Source of the DNA: Bradyrhizobium sp. CSA207
GTDB lineage: Bacteria > Pseudomonadota > Alphaproteobacteria > Rhizobiales > Xanthobacteraceae
DNA: 64,000 nucleotides
Assembly: GCF_029051685.1 (NCBI RefSeq)
Contig: NZ_JAACFT010000009.1
Span: forward strand, 174,285-238,284
Direction: 5' to 3'
Made by a program: the position numbers and the translations under genes. The notes under the pieces are model-generated. The model saw nothing but the letters and a program-made list of their open reading frames with translations, did not search any database and was not told the origin of the DNA. Positions 17,188 to 26,724 of this stretch are shown here, in pieces. Every line of letters starts with the position of its first letter. Within the stretch, counting starts at the first letter, position 1.

Positions 17188-18471
17188 CTACTCCGCCGCG
17201 GTCACCGGCGCCTTGGCACCCTCGCCGTAGCGCTGGTCGATGTAGTCGATCACCAGCGCCTTGAAGTCGGCCGAGATGGTCGGGCCGCGCAGTGTGCGGA
17301 ACTTCTTGCCGTCGACGAAGACGGGAGCGGCCGGAGCTTCGCCGGTGCCGGGCAAGGAGATGCCGATATTGGCGTGCTTGGATTCGCCGGGTCCGTTGAC
17401 GATGCAGCCCATCACAGCGACGTTGAGCTCTTCGACGCCAGGATATTTGGTCTTCCAGTTCGGCATCTCGTCGCGGATGAAATCCTGGATCGAGCGCGCC
17501 AGCTCCTGGAAGGTGGTCGAGGTGGTGCGGCCGCAGCCGGGGCAGGCCGCAACGAGCGGCACGAAAGTGCGGAAGCCCATGGTCTGGAGCAGTTCCTGGC
17601 CGACCTGCACCTCGCGGGTGCGGTCGCCGCCGGGCTCGGGCGTCAGCGAGATGCGGATGGTGTCGCCGATGCCCTGCTGAAGCAGGATGCCGAGCGCGGC
17701 GGAGGAAGCAACGATGCCCTTGGTACCCATGCCGGCCTCGGTGAGGCCGAGATGGATGGCGTAATCGGAACGAGAGGCGAGATCCTGATAGACCGCAATC
17801 AGATCCTGCACGGCCGAAACCTTCGCCGACAGGATGATGCGGTCCTTCGGCATGCCGAGTTCTTCGGCGCGCGCGGCCGACAGCAGCGCCGACTGCACCA
17901 TGGCCTCGCGCGTCACCGCGCGCACGTCGCGCGGATTGGCCGAGGCGGCGTTCTCGTCCATCAGCTTGGTCAGCAGCTCCTGGTCGAGCGAGCCCCAATT
18001 GGCGCCGATGCGCACCGGCTTGCTGTTCTTGTTGGCGATCTCGATGATGTCGGCGAACTGGGTGTCGCGCTTGTCCTTGAAACCGACATTGCCGGGATTG
18101 ATGCGGTACTTGGCAAGCGCTTCGGCGCAGGCCGGATAGGCCGCGAGCAGCTTGTGGCCGATATAGTGGAAGTCGCCGATCAGCGGCGTGGTGATGCCGC
18201 GCTTGAGCAGGCCGTCGCGGATGTGCGGAACGGCGGCAGCGGCCTCCTCGCGGTCGACGGTGATGCGTACCATTTCGGAGCCGGCGCGCGCGAGCGCTGC
18301 GACCTGGGCGATGGTGCCGTCGATATCGGCAGTGTCGGTGTTGGTCATCGACTGCACCACGATCGGCGCGCCGCCGCCGACGAGGACGTCGCCGACCTTG
18401 ACCTGGGTGGTGTGATGACGCGGCGCAGGGCCCGCGATGTCGGAATCGATGGTGTTTTCGAGCTTGTTCAT
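17188..18471 (-). CDS. ispG: 4-hydroxy-3-methylbut-2-enyl diphosphate synthase (flavodoxin)
   Basis: Penultimate enzyme of the MEP isoprenoid pathway, a [4Fe-4S] reductase making HMBPP from MEcPP; 427 residues from ATG ([10 protein letters not shown]). The N-terminal TIM barrel carries [13 protein letters not shown] at about 38-50. The C-terminal cluster domain has C310 and C313 (CPGCGRTTS) and C356 ([11 protein letters not shown]), with the conserved Glu E363. The upstream TTG reading adds only three residues and lacks support. It is 12 bp downstream of an EamA exporter on the same strand, so the two are probably co-transcribed. Confidence 0.97.
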   Translation of the reverse strand: MNKLENTIDSDIAGPAPRHHTTQVKVGDVLVGGGAPIVVQSMTNTDTADIDGTIAQVAALARAGSEMVRITVDREEAAAAVPHIRDGLLKRGITTPLIGDFHYIGHKLLAAYPACAEALAKYRINPGNVGFKDKRDTQFADIIEIANKNSKPVRIGANWGSLDQELLTKLMDENAASANPRDVRAVTREAMVQSALLSAARAEELGMPKDRIILSAKVSAVQDLIAVYQDLASRSDYAIHLGLTEAGMGTKGIVASSAALGILLQQGIGDTIRISLTPEPGGDRTREVQVGQELLQTMGFRTFVPLVAACPGCGRTTSTTFQELARSIQDFIRDEMPNWKTKYPGVEELNVAVMGCIVNGPGESKHANIGISLPGTGEAPAAPVFVDGKKFRTLRGPTISADFKALVIDYIDQRYGEGAKAPVTAAE

Positions 18472-18483
18472 GGGGTCCAAATA

Positions 18484-19437
18484 TCAGGTTTTGGTGACAT
18501 TCAGCAATGCATCGCGCGGCGCCGCAGCCGTTGAGCTCGGACGGTTAACCAGAAAAAGCCCAGCAATTACAAGGACCGCGGCGGCCCCGAAAGCCAGGCT
18601 CAGGCTGTCATGCATGATGAAATAGCTACCGACCACGCCAAACAAAGGGGTGATGAAGGTAAAAGCCGACAATTTGCTGGCCGAATAGGTCTTCACCAGC
18701 GCGAACCAAAGCGTGAACGTGGTTCCGACCACCCAGATCGCCTGGAAGGCCATCAAGGCCAGGGACAGCGGCGCCGGCGTATGGGTGATGGATTCGCCGA
18801 ACAGCCAGGCCGCCAGCCCCAGGATCGGGATCGAGGTGGCGACCTGATAGCCCAGCGCCTTCTCCGGCGCAGCGAAGCGCAGCCGCGTGCCCTTGGCGAC
18901 CAGCGTGGTCGCGGCCCACAGCGCCGCGCCGCCCACGATCATGAGATCGCCAAGCAAAATGTGTGAATCGACATTGGGCTGCGGCACACCGATCGCGAGC
19001 GCGACACCGGCAAAGCTGATCGCGAGCCCCAGCCATTGCGCGCTACCGAGCCGCTCGCCGAGCACCTGGTAGGAGCCGAGCGCGACGAAGAACGGCGCGG
19101 TGTAGAGGAACACCACCGCGCGCGAGGCGTAGGTGAGGCGCAGGCCCTGGAAGATCAGCACGAACTCGATGCCGAACATCAATCCTGCAATCAGGCCCGC
19201 CTTCCAGGTGCCGTCACGCTCGAAGAATCTGACGCCGCGCAAGCTGCCGACGATGAACAGCACCGGCAGCGCGCCCATCGAGCGGATCATCGCCTGCATC
19301 ATCGGCGGGATATCCGGCAGCACCAGCTTCACCGCGATCTGATTGAATCCCCACGTCAAGCACAGCATGAGCATCAGGGCGATGGCGCCGGCGCTGAGGG
19401 GGCGCCCGGCGGACGATATTGCTTGAGGTGAGGACAT
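18484..19437 (-). CDS. DMT/EamA-family transporter
   Basis: Inner-membrane exporter of 317 residues with about ten helices in two EamA repeats: LCLTWGFNQIAVKLVLPDIPP begins the first and LGDLMIVGGAALWAATTLVAK the second. The start MSSPQAISSA follows GGGAAGAA, which rules out the longer reading through the upstream repeat. Members export amino acids or metabolites such as purines or drugs; the substrate is unknown. It lies directly upstream of ispG. Confidence 0.9.
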   Translation of the reverse strand: MSSPQAISSAGRPLSAGAIALMLMLCLTWGFNQIAVKLVLPDIPPMMQAMIRSMGALPVLFIVGSLRGVRFFERDGTWKAGLIAGLMFGIEFVLIFQGLRLTYASRAVVFLYTAPFFVALGSYQVLGERLGSAQWLGLAISFAGVALAIGVPQPNVDSHILLGDLMIVGGAALWAATTLVAKGTRLRFAAPEKALGYQVATSIPILGLAAWLFGESITHTPAPLSLALMAFQAIWVVGTTFTLWFALVKTYSASKLSAFTFITPLFGVVGSYFIMHDSLSLAFGAAAVLVIAGLFLVNRPSSTAAAPRDALLNVTKT

Positions 19438-19497
19438 TTCTTCCCGGACCGGCTTATTGCCGTTGTTTTTCGATGTATCGGATATCGGCGCGCTCTT

Positions 19498-19618
19498 CAC
19501 CTCTCCCCGACGGGGAGAGGTCGATTTGCGCAGCAAATCGGGTGAGGGGTACAGGTCCCACGAGAGAGCGGACCCCCTCACCCGGCGCCTCGCGCCGACC
19601 TCTCCCCATGGGAGAGGT
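19498..19618. repeat. Intergenic repeat, CACCTCTCCCC family
   Basis: CACCTCTCCCC-GAC-GGGGAGAGGTC opens the element and CCTCTCCC-AT-GGGAGAGGTG closes it, with GCGCC-TC-GCGCC inside. It is homologous in layout to 5292-5411 and 60461-60827. It lies between the 3' end of zur and the start of the exporter gene. Confidence 0.85.
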
Positions 19619-19656
19619 GGACACCTTCAGCGCGGCTTGACCTGAGACTCCCATCC

Positions 19657-20151
19657 TCAAGATGTTTTCTGACAATGGGTGCAGGTGCCGGTGATCTCGA
19701 CCACGGATAATCTCGGCGCAAAGCCCGAGACGCGCGCGGCAGCGTTAAGGTCCTTGGCAAAGGACGCCGACGGGATTTCGCCGACCAGGCCGCAGTGCTC
19801 GCAGATCAGGAACGCCACTGCGGAGGTCGCGTCGTGGTCGTGCGCGGCGCAGGCGAGATAGGCGTTGCGGCTTTCGATGCGGTGCGCGAGGCCGTTGGTC
19901 ATCAGGAAATCGAGAGCACGGTAGACAGTGATCGGCGCCGGCCGAGGCATTGCCTTGGCGAGCTCGTCGATCACCTCATAGGCGCCGAGCGGCCGATGGC
20001 TGGAGAGCAATGCCTGAAGCACCTGGCGGCGAATCGGTGTGAACTTCTGCGCGCGCTGCTCGCAGACCTCTTCGGCATGCGCCAGCGCGTCCGCGGTGCA
20101 GCGGTCGTGATCGTGGTCGGGCGCAGGAAATGCCGGCTTTGCGAGGGTCAT
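19657..20151 (-). CDS. zur: Fur-family zinc uptake regulator (Zur-like)
   Basis: Zinc-responsive repressor of 164 residues. The winged helix spans about 35-95 (FTPIRRQVLQALLSSHRPLGAYEVI, with TVYRALDFL). The structural zinc site has C117/C120 in CEHCG and C157/C160 in CTHC. His-rich DHDHD at 12-16 and CAAHDHD at 101-107 mark the Zur rather than the Fur or Irr subgroup. It is divergent from marR across 156 bp. No znu genes are next to it, so the regulon is remote. Confidence 0.87.
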   Translation of the reverse strand: MTLAKPAFPAPDHDHDRCTADALAHAEEVCEQRAQKFTPIRRQVLQALLSSHRPLGAYEVIDELAKAMPRPAPITVYRALDFLMTNGLAHRIESRNAYLACAAHDHDATSAVAFLICEHCGLVGEIPSASFAKDLNAAARVSGFAPRLSVVEITGTCTHCQKTS

Positions 20152-20263
20152 GTGACCCGCGTTCTAGCATTTTGGCCGTGGAACCCAAAGGCCGGGCCGG
20201 GTGCGGCTGTCAGCCATGCTTTTCCGGCGGGGCAGCGGCGCGCCAAGCCGCCATGAAATAATC

Positions 20264-20293
20264 ATAAGCTTGCTTATAGTATTTCAAGCTTAT
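20264..20293. promoter_or_regulatory. Palindromic operator upstream of marR-emrAB
   Basis: ATAAGCTTG (20264-20272) and CAAGCTTAT (20285-20293) form a perfect 9-bp inverted repeat ending 14 bases before the marR start codon. A nested palindrome ATAAGC-TT-GCTTAT spans 20264-20277. This AT-rich symmetric site covers the ribosome binding and promoter region, as expected for an autorepressing MarR protein. Confidence 0.75.
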
Positions 20294-20307
20294 TGGAGAC
20301 CAAGCTC

Positions 20308-20790
20308 ATGAGCCGCGGGCCCGTGGACCAGAACTTCCTGTTTACGCTCTCCGAGCTCTACCGCCTGCTGCGGGTCTATGCCGACAAGGAGGCATCCCGT
20401 TTCGGCATCACCCGCGCGCAATGGGCGGTGCTGGCCAAGGTCGAGCGCAGCGAGGGCATGAAGCAGTCGGAACTCGCCGAACTCCTCGAGGTGCAGCCGA
20501 TCACGCTGACGCGCCTGATCGACAAGCTCTGCGACAATGACTGGCTCGAGCGCCGCAATGACGCCTCGGACCGTCGCGTCAAACGCCTGTACCTGAAAAA
20601 GGCGGGTCGGACGCTGCTCGGCCGAATGGGCGGGCTGCGCTCCGAAATCACCGCCAATGCGCTCGACGGCATCAGTCCGGCTGACGCGCACCGTCTCCTC
20701 ACCCAACTCGAAACAATCAAGGAAAACGTGCGTAACGCGATCCAGACCAGCGGAGCGGAACAAGCGCGTAAGGAGCAACGCTATGGCTGA
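20308..20790 (+). CDS. MarR-family transcriptional regulator
   Basis: Winged-helix repressor of 160 residues. The start ATG (MSRGPVDQNF) follows GGAGACC. The DNA-binding core is MKQSELAELLEVQPITLTRLID (recognition helix) and the wing DRRVKRLYLKKAGR. Its stop codon overlaps the following emrA gene by eight bases, and a strong palindrome lies just upstream. It most likely represses its own operon until an exported toxic compound binds. Confidence 0.92.
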   Translation: MSRGPVDQNFLFTLSELYRLLRVYADKEASRFGITRAQWAVLAKVERSEGMKQSELAELLEVQPITLTRLIDKLCDNDWLERRNDASDRRVKRLYLKKAGRTLLGRMGGLRSEITANALDGISPADAHRLLTQLETIKENVRNAIQTSGAEQARKEQRYG

Positions 20791-21946
20791 TCAGGTTCTC
20801 AAATTCCAGCCCGAGCAGAAGATCGACAGCGGCAAGCCCACCAAGAAAGCCGGCACCAACCCGCGCCGCCGCCTGATGGCCGGCTTGCGCCGCTATCGTC
20901 GCGTCCTGCTCCTGGTCGTGCTGCCGATCGCCGTCGCCGTCGCCGGCTTCACCTTCTACCTCAATGGCGGCCGCTACGTCGGCACCGACGACGCCTATGT
21001 CGGCGCGCAAAAGGTTTTGGTGACGCCCGATATCTCCGGCAAGATCGAGAAGGTCGTCGTGAAGGAAGGCCAGCTCGTCAAGCAGGGCGACGAGCTGTTC
21101 GAGATCGACCCCGTGCCGTTCCGACTCGCGGTGGACGAGGCCAAGGCGCAGCTCGCGCAGGCTCAGACGAGCTATGACAACCTGCGCGCCAACATAAAGA
21201 TCTACGGCGACATGCTCGATCTCGCCCAGCGGGGCGTCGACCTGAAACAGCGCGACGTCGAACGCAAGCAGGCACTGGTGAAAAACAGCTATGGCTCGCA
21301 GCTCGACCTCGACAACGCCGCGAACGCGCTGGTGACATCCGGCTCGATCGCGCAATATGTCAAGCAGCAGATTTCGACGGCCAAGACGCAACTGCTTGGC
21401 GACACCGACTTGCCGCTGGAAAAATTCCCGCCTTATGCCCAGGCCAAGTCCAAGCTCGACAACGCAGAGCGCAATCTCGACCACGCCGTGCTGCGCGCGC
21501 CGATGGGCGGCGTTGCGACGCAGGTCGAACAGATCCAGCTCGGCCGCTACGTCACCGCCGGCACGCCAGTGTTCTCCATCATCGACGTTGCCCATCCCTG
21601 GGTCGATGCCAATCCGAAGGAGAGCGACCTCACCTACGTCACCGAAGGACAACCCGTTACGCTCGAGGTCGACGCGTTCCCAAATCATGCCTTCAAGGGC
21701 AAGATCGGCTCGCTCTCGCCCGGCACCGGCGCGCAATTCGCGATCCTGCCGCCGCAGAACGCCACCGGCAACTTCGTCAAGGTGGTGCAGCGCGTGCCGA
21801 TCCGGATCTATTTCGACGAAACCGACAAATACGTGCGGAAGCTGAAGGCCGGCATGAGCGTCTATGCCACCATCGACACCGGCCATCAGCGCTCGCTGGC
21901 CGGCCTCTTCGGCCTGGCCGCCGCGGCGAACCAGGACAAGGACTGA
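20783..21946 (+). CDS. emrA: HlyD/EmrA-family efflux membrane fusion protein
   Basis: Periplasmic adaptor of an EmrAB-type tripartite pump, 387 residues. The ATG lies inside the marR 3' end with AAGGAG seven bases upstream. One N-terminal anchor is at about 38-56 (VLLLVVLPIAVAVAGFTFYL), then a lipoyl half-motif (VTPDISGKIEKVVVKEGQLV), a coiled-coil hairpin with ERKQALVKNSYGSQ at about 150-220, the second lipoyl half (VLRAPMGGVATQV) and a beta-barrel domain. It partners the downstream MFS pump. Confidence 0.92.
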   Translation: MADQVLKFQPEQKIDSGKPTKKAGTNPRRRLMAGLRRYRRVLLLVVLPIAVAVAGFTFYLNGGRYVGTDDAYVGAQKVLVTPDISGKIEKVVVKEGQLVKQGDELFEIDPVPFRLAVDEAKAQLAQAQTSYDNLRANIKIYGDMLDLAQRGVDLKQRDVERKQALVKNSYGSQLDLDNAANALVTSGSIAQYVKQQISTAKTQLLGDTDLPLEKFPPYAQAKSKLDNAERNLDHAVLRAPMGGVATQVEQIQLGRYVTAGTPVFSIIDVAHPWVDANPKESDLTYVTEGQPVTLEVDAFPNHAFKGKIGSLSPGTGAQFAILPPQNATGNFVKVVQRVPIRIYFDETDKYVRKLKAGMSVYATIDTGHQRSLAGLFGLAAAANQDKD

Positions 21947-21950
21947 TCCC

Positions 21951-23507
21951 GTGTCCGGCCCCAATGCCCACCTGATGGTCCCCGGCCTGCGCCGGAACAT
22001 GGTGACGATCTGCGCCATGACCGCGACCATCATGCAGGCGCTTGACACCACCATCGCCAACGTCGCCCTGCCCTATATGCAGGGCACGCTGTCGGCGTCG
22101 CAGGACCAGATCAACTGGGTGCTGACCTCCTACATCGTCGCCGCCGCGATCATGACGGCACCGGTGGGCTGGATCTCCAACCGCTTCGGCCGCAAGCGCA
22201 TCTTCATCATCTGCTCGGCTGGGTTCACCTTCGCCTCCGTGCTGTGCGGGCTCGCGCAGGACATCAACCAGATGGTGCTGTTCCGCCTGCTGCAAGGCGT
22301 GTTCGGTGCCGCCCTGGTGCCGCTGTCGCAGTCGGTGATGCTCGACTATTACACGCTCCAGGAGCGCGCCAAGGCGATGTCGATCTGGGGTATGGGCGTG
22401 ATGATGGGGCCGATCATGGGCCCCTCGCTCGGCGCCTGGCTGACAGAGACATATTCCTGGCACTGGGTGTTCTTCGTCAATCTGCCGTTCGGCGCCATCA
22501 CCGTGCTCGGACTGATCATTTTCATGGACGAGACCAGGAAGGACCTGAGCCTCAAATTCGACTGGTTCGGCTTCGCGGCGCTGGCGATCGCGATCGGCGC
22601 GCTCCAGCTCGCGCTCGACCGCGGCGAGCAATTGGGCTGGCTCGAATCGAACGAGATCATCGCGGAATTCATCGTCTCGGCGGTCGCCTTCTATTTCTTC
22701 GTGGCGCACTCCTTCACGACCTCGACGCCGTTCATCCGTTTCGCGCTGTTTCGCGATCGCAACTTCGTCACCGGCTGCATGTTCATGATCGTGATGGGGC
22801 TCGTGCTGTTCTCGACCATGGCGCTGGCCTCGCCCTACATGCAGAACGTGATCGGTTATCCCATCATCACCGCCGGCCTGCTGCTGGCGAGCCGCGGCTT
22901 CGGCACCTTCTTCGCCATGATGCTGGTCGGCCGCATGATGCGCTATTTCGAGGCGCGCACGCTGATCATCATCGGCCTGACGCTGACCGCGGGCTCGCTA
23001 TTCCAGATGACCGGCTGGACCGACCTGACCCAGGTGCCGGAGATCGTGACCGTCAGCGTTATCCAGGGCTTTGGCTTCGGGCTGGTTTTCGTGCCGCTCT
23101 CGACCGTGGCGTTCCTGACCCTGTCGAACGAGCTGCGCACCGACGGCACCGCGATGCTGACCCTGATGCGCAACGTCGCGAGCTCGGTCGGCATTTCCGT
23201 CGTCATCGCCCAGCTGACGCAGGGCACGCGGAGGACCTATGCGATCCTCTCCGAGCGGATCAACCCGTTCAACCACGCACTGCAGATGCCCGACGTCAGC
23301 GGCATGATCAATCTGTCCACCGACGCCGGCCGCGCCATGGCCGACAGAATGGTCAGCGTGCAGGCGCAGATCATTTCGTTCTCGCATGACTACCAGCTGG
23401 TGATGATCTTCATCCTCTGCACCATCCCGCTCGCCCTCTTGATCGGCTCGACCAAGGCCACGCTGCGCAAGCAGGCGGCCGGGCCGGAACACGCGGTGAT
23501 GGAGTGA
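21951..23507 (+). CDS. emrB: DHA2-family MFS multidrug efflux pump (EmrB type)
   Basis: Fourteen-helix proton antiporter of 518 residues beginning at GTG, four bases after the emrA stop. DHA2 motifs: TIMQALDTTIANVALPYMQG in helix 1, GWISNRFGRKRIF (motif A), RLLQGVFGAALVPLSQ (motif B) and GPIMGPSLGAWL (motif C, antiporter). It exports hydrophobic compounds together with EmrA and an unlinked TolC-type channel. The substrate range is unknown. Confidence 0.93.
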   Translation: MSGPNAHLMVPGLRRNMVTICAMTATIMQALDTTIANVALPYMQGTLSASQDQINWVLTSYIVAAAIMTAPVGWISNRFGRKRIFIICSAGFTFASVLCGLAQDINQMVLFRLLQGVFGAALVPLSQSVMLDYYTLQERAKAMSIWGMGVMMGPIMGPSLGAWLTETYSWHWVFFVNLPFGAITVLGLIIFMDETRKDLSLKFDWFGFAALAIAIGALQLALDRGEQLGWLESNEIIAEFIVSAVAFYFFVAHSFTTSTPFIRFALFRDRNFVTGCMFMIVMGLVLFSTMALASPYMQNVIGYPIITAGLLLASRGFGTFFAMMLVGRMMRYFEARTLIIIGLTLTAGSLFQMTGWTDLTQVPEIVTVSVIQGFGFGLVFVPLSTVAFLTLSNELRTDGTAMLTLMRNVASSVGISVVIAQLTQGTRRTYAILSERINPFNHALQMPDVSGMINLSTDAGRAMADRMVSVQAQIISFSHDYQLVMIFILCTIPLALLIGSTKATLRKQAAGPEHAVME

Positions 23508-23531
23508 TCATTCGGACGTTAGCGCTTCACA

Positions 23532-23620
23532 CCGTCATTGCGAGCGCAGCGAAGCAATCCAGACTGTATCCGCGGCGGCAGCCTGGATTGCTTCGTCGCA
23601 AGTGCACCTCGCAATGACGG
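23532..23620. repeat. Inverted repeat CGTCATTGCGAGCG family
   Basis: CCGTCATTGCGAGCG...GAAGCAATCCAG at the left is mirrored by CTGGATTGCTTC...CTCGCAATGACGG at the right. It lies between convergent emrB and the phosphotransferase gene. Confidence 0.85.
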
Positions 23621-23637
23621 CTTGCTGCACGAGCGCG

Positions 23638-24699
23638 CTATAACAACTCCTCGCAGCAGAGATCCTCCACCGCCATCATCACCCGCTCCAGATTATTCCA
23701 CCAGATCACCGGCGGGATGTTGATGCTCCATTGCCAGACCGGCTTGGTGATGTGCCAGAGCACCGACCAGCGATAGTCCTGATCGAGCGCGCCGCGCGTA
23801 TAGCCGCTGACACCGTGCGCGATCAGCGTGTCGTGGTAATGGTTGAGCAGAAGGCGTTCGAGCGCCTGCCGGCGCTCCGGATACCAGTGCATCGCCATCA
23901 TGTAGGCGAGATCGCGGGTCGGCACGCCGATGCGCCACTGGTCGGAATCGAAGATGCGGACGGTGTCAGCCACGCCGGCACGCGGCAGCAGGAAATTCCA
24001 GATATGGGCATCGCCATGGGTGATGGTGACGTGGCGGTGCGAATGGTAGCGCTGCAACAGCCGGTCCGACCGATCGATGAAGCGGCGGTAGAGCGTGCGG
24101 CGCTCTTCGTTGAGGCGGTCGCCGAGCTGATCGGCGAACCGGTCGTAGTGGGAGGCGAACGTCTCCATATCTCCGGCTGTATCGGCAATGCTCGCCCAGG
24201 CCCCGACGGTCTCGCCGAGACCGGCATGGTCCCACCACGCCGCATGCCAGCGCGCGAGCGCGGTGACGATGGCCGTCGCCTGACCGCGCGATGGCGGCAG
24301 CGGCCAGGCGGTTGCGATCTCGTGGCTGTCGGTGAGATCCTCCAGCAGCAGATGCCAGGCGAGGCTCTCCTCGTCGAAATTCCCGTCGAAGCAGCGCGGC
24401 ATCAGCAGCGCCGGCATTCTCGGTGCAATCTGTGTGTAGTAGGCCACCTCGTGGCGACCAGCGTTCGCCAGCGGCTTGGCGAATGCGGCATGCGGCGTCT
24501 TGAAAATCAGAGACTGCGGGGCGCCTGCGGATTCCCCGACATAGCGCAGGCCGAGCCGGGTGATGTGCGACACGACGGTGTCGCGCTCATGCAGCACCTT
24601 CACCTCGCGCACGGCGCCGGCGTCCAGCGCGCCGGCCTTGCGCAGCGCCGCGGTGAGGCGTGCTGCGTCCGCCACCTCCGGCAATCGTGAATCTGTCAT
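23638..24699 (-). CDS. Aminoglycoside-phosphotransferase-like kinase
   Basis: Protein-kinase-like small-molecule kinase of 353 residues from MTDSRLPEVA; an in-frame ATG ten codons upstream lacks a better ribosome site. The catalytic loop is ITHGDAHIWNFL (HGDxHxxN) and the metal-binding Asp lies in IFDSDQWRIGVPTRDLAYM. The N-lobe has LIFKTPHA near residue 75. The long aromatic C-terminus (WSVLWHITKPVWQWS) resembles the ecdysteroid-kinase-like/DUF1679 group more than true aminoglycoside kinases, so drug resistance should not be assumed. The substrate is unknown. Confidence 0.8.
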   Translation of the reverse strand: MTDSRLPEVADAARLTAALRKAGALDAGAVREVKVLHERDTVVSHITRLGLRYVGESAGAPQSLIFKTPHAAFAKPLANAGRHEVAYYTQIAPRMPALLMPRCFDGNFDEESLAWHLLLEDLTDSHEIATAWPLPPSRGQATAIVTALARWHAAWWDHAGLGETVGAWASIADTAGDMETFASHYDRFADQLGDRLNEERRTLYRRFIDRSDRLLQRYHSHRHVTITHGDAHIWNFLLPRAGVADTVRIFDSDQWRIGVPTRDLAYMMAMHWYPERRQALERLLLNHYHDTLIAHGVSGYTRGALDQDYRWSVLWHITKPVWQWSINIPPVIWWNNLERVMMAVEDLCCEELL

Positions 24700-24772
24700 G
24701 AGCGCCCGACCCCCGTCGCGTTGCTCCATTCTGCATACCGCTCTGGCGGGCGCCAGCGGCCTTAACAGCCGG

Positions 24773-26464
24773 CTAGGCCGCCGCCGTCGAGTCCCGCACC
24801 GTCCGGACCACGACCGACCGCAGCGCTTCGAGATTGGCCACCATGCCGGCGATGGCCTGCCTGACCTCCGCGGCGCGCTCGTTCACCGAACCGGCATCGC
24901 GGCTGACATTGGCGATCTTGGCCGAGACTTCCTTCGCGGCGGAGGCCGATTCGGAAATCGACCGCGCGATCTCCCGTGTCGCCGCGTCCTGCTCCTGCAT
25001 CGCCGCGGCAACCGACGTCGCAACGCCGTCAATTTCGGCGATGTGGCCTCCCATGGTTTCGACAGCGTCGACCGCAGCCTGCGTCGAGGCCTGGATCTCG
25101 GCGATCAGGCGCGCGATCTCCTCGGTCGATTTGGCGGTCTGGTCGGACAGGGATTTCACTTCGGCTGCGACCACCGCAAAGCCACGTCCGGCGTCGCCGG
25201 CGCGCGCCGCCTCGATCGTGGCGTTGAGCGCGAGGAGGTTGGTCTGGCCGGCGATGCCGCCAATCAGATCGGTGACCTCGGCGATCTTCTTCACCGATCC
25301 GGCCAGCGCCTGAATGGTCGAGCGCGCCTGCTCGCGGCCGGAGACCGCCGATTTGGTGACGGTGCTGGTCCGTGCGACCTGCGTCGCGATCTCCCGGATC
25401 GAGGCGCTCAGCTCCTCGGCCGCGGCCGAGACGGTTTGCGAACTGCTCAGGGCCTGGGTGGACGCCGAAGCCACCGCCTGCGACTCCGTGGACAACGACC
25501 GGGCAATCTCGGAGAGGCTGGAGGCGGCCCGTTCAACGCCCTGGGTCGCAGCGCTCGCGGTATCGACCGAGCGGCCGGTTTCCCGCTCCACGGTCTCGGC
25601 CATCTGGTGCAGGGCACCGCGCTTGGCGAGCGCCGCCTCCTGCTCCTTCTGCTGCTGTTCTTCGCGCAGCCGGGCATTGTCGACCGCCGCCTGCTTGAAC
25701 ACGAGCAGGGCGCCCGCCATCGATCCGACCTCGTCCTGACGGTGCGCGAAGGGGATGTCGGCGGCGAGGTCACCGGTCGCAAGCTTCTGCATCGTATCCG
25801 TCATGCGCACGATCGGGCGCACCACGCCGAGCGCGACGCCGAGCAGACCGGTGGCAATGAAGGCCAGGACCGCAGCGGACACGCCGAGAAGGATGTAGAG
25901 CATGGAGCTGTCGCGGTCCGCGGCCAGCTTCTCCATGTCGGCATTCTGCTTGTTGGCGTTCTCGACGATGCTGTCGATGACCGCGCGATGCGCGGTGTAG
26001 GCGTCCTTGAGCTGCGCATAGGCGCGCTCGGAAGCGGCGGTGTCCTTGGCCTTGACGGCCGGCAGGAGCTGGTCGGATAGGAGCTTCCAGAACTTCTGCA
26101 CCTCGGTATCGGATTTCGACACCAGCGCCGTCTTCAGATCGGCCGAGAGGCTGGAGGCGACCCAGAATGCCTTGCGCTCGTCATAGTCCTTGCGGAGCTG
26201 GACCAGGCGTTCGCCATGGGCCGCCAGTTGGTCCGGCTCGCGCATCGCCAGCGTCGCCTCGAGGTAGGCCTCGATCACGTATTCCGGCGGCGGCAGGATG
26301 TCGGCGATCAGATCGTTGCCCAGCTTGATGTCGGAATAGAGCGGGCCGCCGACCTTCAGCTCCTTCAAGGCGTAGAGGCTGGTCGAAACCACGGCGGTGA
26401 AGCCAATGGCGAGAACGATCCCGAACGCGATGATCGCGGAGGACAACGACAGGCGAATTTTCAT
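24773..26464 (-). CDS. Methyl-accepting chemotaxis protein (membrane)
   Basis: Chemoreceptor of 563 residues. TM1 is at about 8-30, a periplasmic four-helix-bundle-like ligand domain at about 35-190 ([20 protein letters not shown] is conserved in this subgroup), TM2 at about 192-214, then HAMP ([20 protein letters not shown]) and a long cytoplasmic signalling bundle. The hairpin tip is [24 protein letters not shown] see no C-terminal CheR/CheB tether pentapeptide. It reports to CheA/CheW encoded elsewhere; the ligand is unknown. Confidence 0.93.
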   Translation of the reverse strand: MKIRLSLSSAIIAFGIVLAIGFTAVVSTSLYALKELKVGGPLYSDIKLGNDLIADILPPPEYVIEAYLEATLAMREPDQLAAHGERLVQLRKDYDERKAFWVASSLSADLKTALVSKSDTEVQKFWKLLSDQLLPAVKAKDTAASERAYAQLKDAYTAHRAVIDSIVENANKQNADMEKLAADRDSSMLYILLGVSAAVLAFIATGLLGVALGVVRPIVRMTDTMQKLATGDLAADIPFAHRQDEVGSMAGALLVFKQAAVDNARLREEQQQKEQEAALAKRGALHQMAETVERETGRSVDTASAATQGVERAASSLSEIARSLSTESQAVASASTQALSSSQTVSAAAEELSASIREIATQVARTSTVTKSAVSGREQARSTIQALAGSVKKIAEVTDLIGGIAGQTNLLALNATIEAARAGDAGRGFAVVAAEVKSLSDQTAKSTEEIARLIAEIQASTQAAVDAVETMGGHIAEIDGVATSVAAAMQEQDAATREIARSISESASAAKEVSAKIANVSRDAGSVNERAAEVRQAIAGMVANLEALRSVVVRTVRDSTAAA

Positions 26465-26688
26465 GGAGAGATCCGGGCCCCGCGTCAGATTTGCGGTGAC
26501 CCTAAATCATTACGGTAAACACGGACTTGCCACGCGCGGAAATTGTAGCGCGCAAACACCGCTAGACTACGGGAACAGAGCGCCAAACGGTCGATTTTAA
26601 GTCAGTGTGGCTGACACACAAACGCGAAACAGGATCATTCGGGCCTGAAGCAGGCAGCCACGGGCGCAGTTGCGCTGAATGAGAAACC

Positions 26689-26717
26689 CGTGCCGGCGAC
26701 CCGATATCGCCGGCACG
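26689..26717 (-). terminator. Hairpin downstream of pcaG
   Basis: CGTGCCGGCGA (26689-26699) pairs perfectly with TCGCCGGCACG (26707-26717), loop of 7. It lies 8 bases after the pcaG stop. On the minus strand it is followed by GGTTTCTC, a weak T-tract. It is probably the pcaHG terminator. The rest of the gap to the chemoreceptor (up to 26465) shows no gene. Confidence 0.65.
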
Positions 26718-26724
26718 CGCTGCA

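Noticed and set aside
23638..24699. Antibiotic resistance by aminoglycoside phosphorylation
   Set aside because: Only the shared kinase fold (HGDxHxxN) is present; the aromatic-rich C-terminus and length point to a different phosphotransferase group.
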